Positions 59,313 through 64,000 of a stretch of DNA of 64,000 bases are shown piece after piece. Position numbers and translations under genes: made by a program. The stretch comes from an uncultured Eubacteriales bacterium. Its GTDB lineage: Bacteria; Bacillota; Clostridia; Oscillospirales; CAG-272. Under the pieces are notes generated by a model. That model searched no databases and was not told the DNA's origin. It saw only the letters and a program-made list of their open reading frames with translations. Location: positions 88,909 to 152,908 of the forward strand of contig CATWNM010000001.1 in assembly GCA_958352145.1 (NCBI GenBank), written 5' to 3'. Position 1 is the stretch's first letter. Every line of letters begins with the position of its first letter.

Positions 59313-61940
59313 ATGAAATGGACGTCGCTCAACGACCTAAGAGAAAAATATCTTTCGTTTTTCGAGTCAAAGGGGCATCTGCGCCTGCCGAGCTTTCCGC
59401 TCGTGCCCCAGGGAGACAAATCCCTGCTTCTGATCAATTCCGGCATGGCGCCGATGAAAAAATATTTCACTGGCGAAGAGGAGCCACCGCGCCGGCGCGT
59501 CACCACCTGTCAAAAATGCATCCGCACACCCGACCTTGAGCGCGTCGGGCATACCGCACGCCACGGCACGTACTTCGAAATGCTCGGCAACTTTTCTTTC
59601 GGCGACTATTTTAAGAACGAAGCGATCCCGTGGGCATGGGAATTCTTGACGAAATGCCTTGAAATTCCGTCCGAGCTTCTTTACCCCTCGATTTATCAGA
59701 ACGACGAAGAAGCCTTTGAAATCTGGACGAAAAAAGTAGGTGTACCGGCCGAAAAAGTCATACGGCTCGGCAAAGAGGACAATTTTTGGGAACACGGGAG
59801 CGGCCCATGCGGCCCTTGCTCCGAGATTTATTTCGACCGCGGTGAAAAATACGGCTGCGGAAGCCCGAACTGCAAGCCCGGCTGCGACTGCGACCGCTTT
59901 ATGGAGATCTGGAACAACGTCTTTTCCCAGTTCAACAACGACGGAAACGGCAACTATACCGAACTCGCGCAGAAAAACATCGATACCGGCATGGGTCTGG
60001 AGCGTCTGGCCTGCGTTATGCAGGACGTGGACAACCTGTTTGAAGTGGACACGGTGCGCAAAATCCTTGACACCGTCTGTGAAATCGCCGGCGTAAAATA
60101 CGGCGAAAACGCAGGCAAGGACATCTCTATCCGCGTGATTACCGATCATATACGCAGCGCAACTTTTATGATTTGCGACGGCGTCGTACCCGCCAACGAG
60201 GGGCGCGGCTACGTCCTGCGACGGCTTTTGCGCCGGGCAGCCCGGCATTCCAAGCTGCTTGGCATCACGCACGCGTTCCTCTCCGAACTCTGTGAGGTCG
60301 TGATCGAACAAAATATCGGCGCGTATCCGGAACTCGGCGGCCGGCGGGATTATATCAAAAAAGTCATCGCCATGGAAGAAGAGCGCTTTGACGCCACGAT
60401 CGACGCCGGCCTCTCTATTCTCTCCAACTTAATCAAAAAAGCTGCATCAAACGGCAAAAAAACGCTGGACGGCGAAGATGTGTTCAAGCTTTACGATACG
60501 TTCGGCTTTCCTGTTGACTTGACCCGCGAAATCGCGGAAGAAAAAGGACTGCATCTGGATGAGGAAAGCTTTGAAAACCTAATGCGTGCGCAAAGAGAGC
60601 GCGCCCGCGCCGCGCGCGCGAACATCGGCGGCTGGAGCGAGTCCTCCAAAACGCTGCTTGCCTCCCTGCCGAAAACCGAATTTTTGGGATACGATCAGGA
60701 GACCTGCGACGCCAAAATCCTCGCCATCATCGACGGAGACAATTCGCTCGACGCCGTCAGCGACGGCGAATTTAGCTTGATCCTTGACCGAACCACCTTT
60801 TACGGAGAAGCGGGCGGGCAGGTCGGAGACACCGGCGTCATCCGCACAAAAAATGCGGTCGCAAGCGTGATCGACACAAAGAAATCTGACGGCGTGTATA
60901 TCCACATCTGCCGTATGGCAAAAGGCGCGCTGACAAAAGGCGAAACGGTCTTTGCTGAAATCGACAGCATACGCCGAGCCGCGATCCGCCGCAACCACAG
61001 CGCGGCGCATCTGCTTCACGCCGCACTGCGCCAGGTGCTCGGCACGCACGTCGAGCAAGCCGGTTCCTTGGTGGACGCCGAACGCGTTCGCTTTGACTTC
61101 ACGCACTTTGCCGCGCTGACGCGCGAAGAGATCTTCGCGGTCGAGCAAACGGTTAACAGTTATATTCTGTTCGGAGAACCGGTCACGACCGTTGTGACCG
61201 ATCCGGAAACCGCAAAACGCGCCGGAGCTATGGCGCTGTTCGGCGAAAAATACGGCGCCGAAGTGCGCATGGTCAAAATGGGCGCCTTTTCCACCGAACT
61301 CTGCGCGGGCACACATGTGGACAATACCGCCAAAGCCGGATTGTTTAAAATTATCTCAGAATCCTCCGCCGCAGCCGGAATCCGCCGCATCGAGGGAACA
61401 ACCGGCCTCGGCGTACTGAAACTGCTCGCGGACAGCGAAAAACTCGCCGCAGCAGCCGCGGCCGAATTGAAAGCAGCCGGGCCCGGAGAAATTGTCCACC
61501 GTGCGGCCGCGCTCCAAAACGAACTGAAGCATCTGAAAAAAGAACTGGATACCGCAAACCAAAAGCTTTCGGAAAACGCTTTATCCAACCTTGCGCAAAA
61601 CACGATGATCGTTCACGGCGTAGAACTGACCGCCGCGAAGATCGAAGGCAGCGCGCAAAGCGCGCGCGCCGTCTGCGATAAAATCAAGGAAAACCATCCG
61701 AAAGCCGTCGCGATCATCGCCGCCGTCGAAAACGGCAAGTTGAACTTTGCCGCCTGCGCCGGGAAAGACGCGGTTGCGATGGGCGCAAACGCAGGCAAGC
61801 TGGTAGGCGCGGTCGCAGCCATCACCGGCGGACGCGGCGGCGGACGTCCCGACAGCGCTATGGCCGGCGGCGTGGAAATCCGGAAAGTAGAAGAAGCGCT
61901 GGCAGCCGCCGCCTCCATTCTCTCGAATATGCTCAGCTAA
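59313..61940 (+). CDS. alaS: Alanyl-tRNA synthetase
   Basis: An 875-residue class II synthetase: N-terminal catalytic core (MKWTSLNDLREKYLSFFESKGH; motif 2 RTPDLERVGHTARHGTYFEML), editing domain with the HNSAAHLLH Zn motif (RNHSAAHLLHAAL) and C-terminal DHHA1 part (GRGGGRPDSAMAGG). Charges tRNA-Ala. No T-box lies in the 45-base leader. Full length for the family. Confidence 0.97.
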   Translation: MKWTSLNDLREKYLSFFESKGHLRLPSFPLVPQGDKSLLLINSGMAPMKKYFTGEEEPPRRRVTTCQKCIRTPDLERVGHTARHGTYFEMLGNFSFGDYFKNEAIPWAWEFLTKCLEIPSELLYPSIYQNDEEAFEIWTKKVGVPAEKVIRLGKEDNFWEHGSGPCGPCSEIYFDRGEKYGCGSPNCKPGCDCDRFMEIWNNVFSQFNNDGNGNYTELAQKNIDTGMGLERLACVMQDVDNLFEVDTVRKILDTVCEIAGVKYGENAGKDISIRVITDHIRSATFMICDGVVPANEGRGYVLRRLLRRAARHSKLLGITHAFLSELCEVVIEQNIGAYPELGGRRDYIKKVIAMEEERFDATIDAGLSILSNLIKKAASNGKKTLDGEDVFKLYDTFGFPVDLTREIAEEKGLHLDEESFENLMRAQRERARAARANIGGWSESSKTLLASLPKTEFLGYDQETCDAKILAIIDGDNSLDAVSDGEFSLILDRTTFYGEAGGQVGDTGVIRTKNAVASVIDTKKSDGVYIHICRMAKGALTKGETVFAEIDSIRRAAIRRNHSAAHLLHAALRQVLGTHVEQAGSLVDAERVRFDFTHFAALTREEIFAVEQTVNSYILFGEPVTTVVTDPETAKRAGAMALFGEKYGAEVRMVKMGAFSTELCAGTHVDNTAKAGLFKIISESSAAAGIRRIEGTTGLGVLKLLADSEKLAAAAAAELKAAGPGEIVHRAAALQNELKHLKKELDTANQKLSENALSNLAQNTMIVHGVELTAAKIEGSAQSARAVCDKIKENHPKAVAIIAAVENGKLNFAACAGKDAVAMGANAGKLVGAVAAITGGRGGGRPDSAMAGGVEIRKVEEALAAAASILSNMLS

Positions 61941-62173
61941 CTGCCATTCAAAACACAATCGGCTTTTCGGCCTGGTAAAAGGGGCTTTCGCCCGCGTTTT
62001 GTCCGCCGCGCCCGAATAAGGCAAACCAGCCGACAAAGCGGTTTTTGAGACGCTGGTTCAATATTTACTTATCAAGGCGTCCGTGCGCCGTGTTTTCAGA
62101 CGCACGGACGGCGTCTCTTTCTGCTAAACCGAGGAATTTCCAATGGCTTATGCCAATTTCTTGCAAAAAAGAC
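61941..62173. other. Gap between alaS and rpmH
   Basis: No gene. Holds the alaS terminator (62078-62110). Confidence 0.5.
62078..62110 (+). terminator. Possible terminator of alaS
   Basis: 10-bp stem CGTCCGTGCG/CGCACGGACG (62078-62087/62101-62110) with 13-base loop, followed by GCGTCTCTTTC. Confidence 0.65.
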
Positions 62174-62202
62174 TTGACAAGCCCACCATGGTTTTATATA
62201 AT
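62174..62202 (+). promoter_or_regulatory. Promoter of the rpmH-rnpA-yidD-yidC cluster
   Basis: Perfect TTGACA (62174-62179), 17-bp spacer, TATAAT (62197-62202). Confidence 0.85.
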
Positions 62203-62272
62203 ATAGAATGTCTTTTTATGAATACACGCGAAGTATACGCTTCCGAATCCATATAAGGAGGTGCACACCGGA

Positions 62273-62407
62273 ATGCTTAGAACATATCAGCCTAAAAAAC
62301 GCCAAAGAAAAAAAGAGCACGGCTTTATGAAAAGAATGAAGACTGCCGACGGCAGAAAGGTTTTGAAGAGACGCCGCGCCAAAGGCAGAGCAAGACTCAC
62401 CTATTGA
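62273..62407 (+). CDS. rpmH: Ribosomal protein L34
   Basis: A 44-residue L34: MLRTYQPKKRQRKKEHGFMK, then KRMKTADGRKVLKRRRAKGR. AAGGAGG upstream. Standard start of the rpmH-rnpA-yidD-yidC origin-proximal cluster. Confidence 0.97.
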   Translation: MLRTYQPKKRQRKKEHGFMKRMKTADGRKVLKRRRAKGRARLTY

Positions 62408-62542
62408 TTTTGTCAACCGAATCACCTACTCCCACGGGAGTCTCAAATCTCCGATAACTCTTTGTGCGGTTATCGGGGTTTTTGGTTTCAGCCATTTTCG
62501 GATGCGCGCCGCGCATCACAAAACAACGGAAGAGGTATGCCC

Positions 62543-62914
62543 GTGAAATACCGCGCAATCTGCGAAAATCACCTGTATTCAAAAGCGTATAAAAAAGGCA
62601 AGAAAGCGGTCGCCGCAACCGTTGCGGTTTATGTCCTGCCCGATTATAAAAAGCACGTTTTGATGCGTGCAAATCCGGAAAAGAATTATATCAACCGCAT
62701 TGGACTGACCGTTGGAAAAAAAATCGGCGGCGCCGTCGAGCGCAGCCGTGCAAAGCGCATCATCCGGCATGCTTACCGGCACCTCGACGAAACGTTCGGT
62801 TTGAAGACCGGACATCTGATCGTCATTGCCGCGCGCGAAGCGATCCGCGGCAAAAAAACGCAGGACGTTGAACGCGATCTTCGGTACGCATTCCGCAAGC
62901 TGAATCTGTTATGA
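62543..62914 (+). CDS. rnpA: Ribonuclease P protein component
   Basis: A 123-residue protein with the RNR motif region (RSRAKRIIRHAYR) and the NRIGLTVGKKIGGAV block; subunit that aids RNase P RNA in tRNA 5' processing. I choose GTG 62543, 7 bp from AGAGG; ATG 62537 is 6 bp upstream, almost touching the ribosome site. Confidence 0.95.
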   Translation: MKYRAICENHLYSKAYKKGKKAVAATVAVYVLPDYKKHVLMRANPEKNYINRIGLTVGKKIGGAVERSRAKRIIRHAYRHLDETFGLKTGHLIVIAAREAIRGKKTQDVERDLRYAFRKLNLL

Positions 62915-63162
62915 AGCATCTTTTTATTTGGCTGATACAGTTGTATCGCCGCTATATTTCACCGCTGAAACCGAGTTGTTGCAGGTTTACGCCAACCTGT
63001 TCCGCCTACGCCCTCGAGGCGTTTACCAAACGTGGCTTTTTCTGCGGTTTGATTCTGACCACCGGACGCTTGCTCCGATGCAATCCCTTTTGCAAAGGCG
63101 GTTATGATCCGGTGCCCGAAAAGGGTTTTCGCCGCGCAAAACAACACAGCGATGAAAGCTGA
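62911..63162 (+). CDS. yidD: Membrane protein insertion efficiency factor YidD
   Basis: An 83-residue protein with the conserved FIWLIQLYRRYISPLKPSCCRFTPTCSAYALEAF pattern; the three C-terminal cysteines and basic core are typical. It overlaps the rnpA stop (ATGA). Confidence 0.95.
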   Translation: MKHLFIWLIQLYRRYISPLKPSCCRFTPTCSAYALEAFTKRGFFCGLILTTGRLLRCNPFCKGGYDPVPEKGFRRAKQHSDES

Positions 63163-63195
63163 AGAAAGGACGTTCCCAAAGGAACAGGATAACCA

Positions 63196-64000
63196 ATGAA
63201 TTCACTTTTTGATATCATCAACATACCTTTTTCGTATGTGATTCGTTTTTTTGACAGTTTCACCGGCAGCTATGCCCTCACACTGCTGCTTTTTGCGCTG
63301 GTTATCAAGCTGGTATTTTTGCCGCTCGGCATCAAGCAGCAGAAAAACCAGATCAAAATGGCCGCGCTCCGTCCAAAAGAAGAAGTCATCCGAAAAAAAT
63401 ACGCCGGGCGAACCGACAAAGCGACCCAGCAAAAAATGCAGCAGGAACTCATGGAACTGCAGCAAAAGGAAAACGTCAGCCCGCTTGGCGGCTGTCTGCC
63501 TTTGATTATTCAAATGATCGTTATCGTCGCGCTCTATCAAATCATCCGAAACCCGCTGACCTATATCTGCGGAATCGGCACGGAAGGATTGGAAGCCATC
63601 AAAGCCGCGCTCCCCGATATTACCATGCAGGGCGAGCAAATCGGCGCAATCAGCGCAATCAATGGCCTTGTGCAGAGCAATCCTACGGCCTACGCTTCCC
63701 TGCTCGCACAGGTTCCTGAGATCGTCAACATTCCGAATTTCAGCCTGTTCGGCATGGATCTGACCGCCGTTCCGTCCAAGACGTTTCCGTCTGTAACGAT
63801 GATTATCCCGATTGTCTGCTTCGCTTTACAATTCGTCACGATGAAGCTGACGCGAAAATTCACCTATCAGTCGCCGGCAACGGAAGCCGCGCAAAATAAT
63901 ATGTCCATGAAGATCATGGACTTCGCTATGCCGCTCATGTCGCTTTATTTCTGCTTTATTCTTCAGGGCGCAATCGGTTTGTACTGGATTTATCAAAATG
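63196..64000 (+). CDS. yidC: Membrane protein insertase YidC/Oxa1-like (runs off the right edge)
   Basis: The first 268 residues: signal-like N-terminus, TLLLFALVIKLVFLPLGIKQQKNQ, then a cytoplasmic helical hairpin (residues about 54-95) and NVSPLGGCLPLIIQMIVIVALY, the conserved insertase core. The last visible residues 'GAIGLYWIYQN' fit. A stop codon is outside the window, so the end is not real. ATG 63196 has AGGA upstream. Confidence 0.95.
   Translation, partial: MNSLFDIINIPFSYVIRFFDSFTGSYALTLLLFALVIKLVFLPLGIKQQKNQIKMAALRPKEEVIRKKYAGRTDKATQQKMQQELMELQQKENVSPLGGCLPLIIQMIVIVALYQIIRNPLTYICGIGTEGLEAIKAALPDITMQGEQIGAISAINGLVQSNPTAYASLLAQVPEIVNIPNFSLFGMDLTAVPSKTFPSVTMIIPIVCFALQFVTMKLTRKFTYQSPATEAAQNNMSMKIMDFAMPLMSLYFCFILQGAIGLYWIYQN

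Noticed and set aside
1..64000. CRISPR arrays, tRNA and rRNA genes
   Set aside because: No regular direct repeats or tRNA cloverleaf sequences were recognised in the intergenic gaps inspected by eye.

Overview
The window looks like a chromosomal segment of a Gram-positive, low-to-moderate GC member of the Clostridia (Oscillospirales/Christensenellales-like). The evidence is AGGAGG-type ribosome binding sites, lipobox lipoproteins, an S-layer-homology (SLH) surface protein, type III glutamine synthetase, ANTAR regulation, SepF/DivIVA/YlmH division genes and a Tn4451-family mobile element. The right edge has the rpmH-rnpA-yidD-yidC order normally found near the replication origin. I saw no rRNA, tRNA or CRISPR array. 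Genus assignment is not possible from the sequence alone.

Layout. 1-9 kb: the 5' end of a flavin reductase gene, a small zinc-ribbon membrane protein, a BMP-type (nucleoside) ABC importer operon on the minus strand, then a phosphodiester-glycosidase (NAGPA) gene paired with an unknown membrane-anchored protein. 9-13.6 kb: a 1202-residue SLH surface protein and a small serine recombinase. Between them lies what looks like an invertible promoter: two 26-bp dyad sites in inverted orientation flank about 136 bp that carry a good promoter pointing away from the surface gene (predicted OFF state). 14-21.4 kb: a five-gene operon of two sugar-type ABC permeases, a long coiled-coil HlyD-like adaptor, a MacB-like ectodomain protein and an 806-residue solute-binding lipoprotein. 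21.5-26.2 kb: a mobile element with foreign base composition (TnpX-like large serine recombinase, TnpW, ArsR regulator, nitroreductase, Tn916-like sigma factor and HTH protein), bounded by 10-bp inverted repeats.

26.3-31.6 kb: acyl-ACP thioesterase, class II fructose-bisphosphate aldolase, a MazF-type endoribonuclease without antitoxin, CTP synthase and an ANTAR regulator. 31-41 kb is a nitrogen-assimilation island: a glutamate synthase split into five genes, the ANTAR regulator downstream of it, a divergent type III glutamine synthetase, and an ammonium transporter fused to a PII domain. Attenuator-like leader hairpins precede the main units. 41-46 kb: a complete branched-chain amino-acid (Liv) ABC importer. 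46.2-46.4 kb: a MITE-like palindromic element.

46.4-58.7 kb: about 15 tightly packed minus-strand genes: PfkB-like kinase, alpha/beta hydrolase, miaA, a HlyD-like protein, yggS, sepF, yggT, ylmH, divIVA, lspA, rluA, ktrB, ktrA, lrgA, lrgB. This couples division and envelope genes to potassium uptake and LrgAB. 58.9-64 kb: a small acidic membrane protein, alaS, and rpmH-rnpA-yidD-yidC (cut by the window end).
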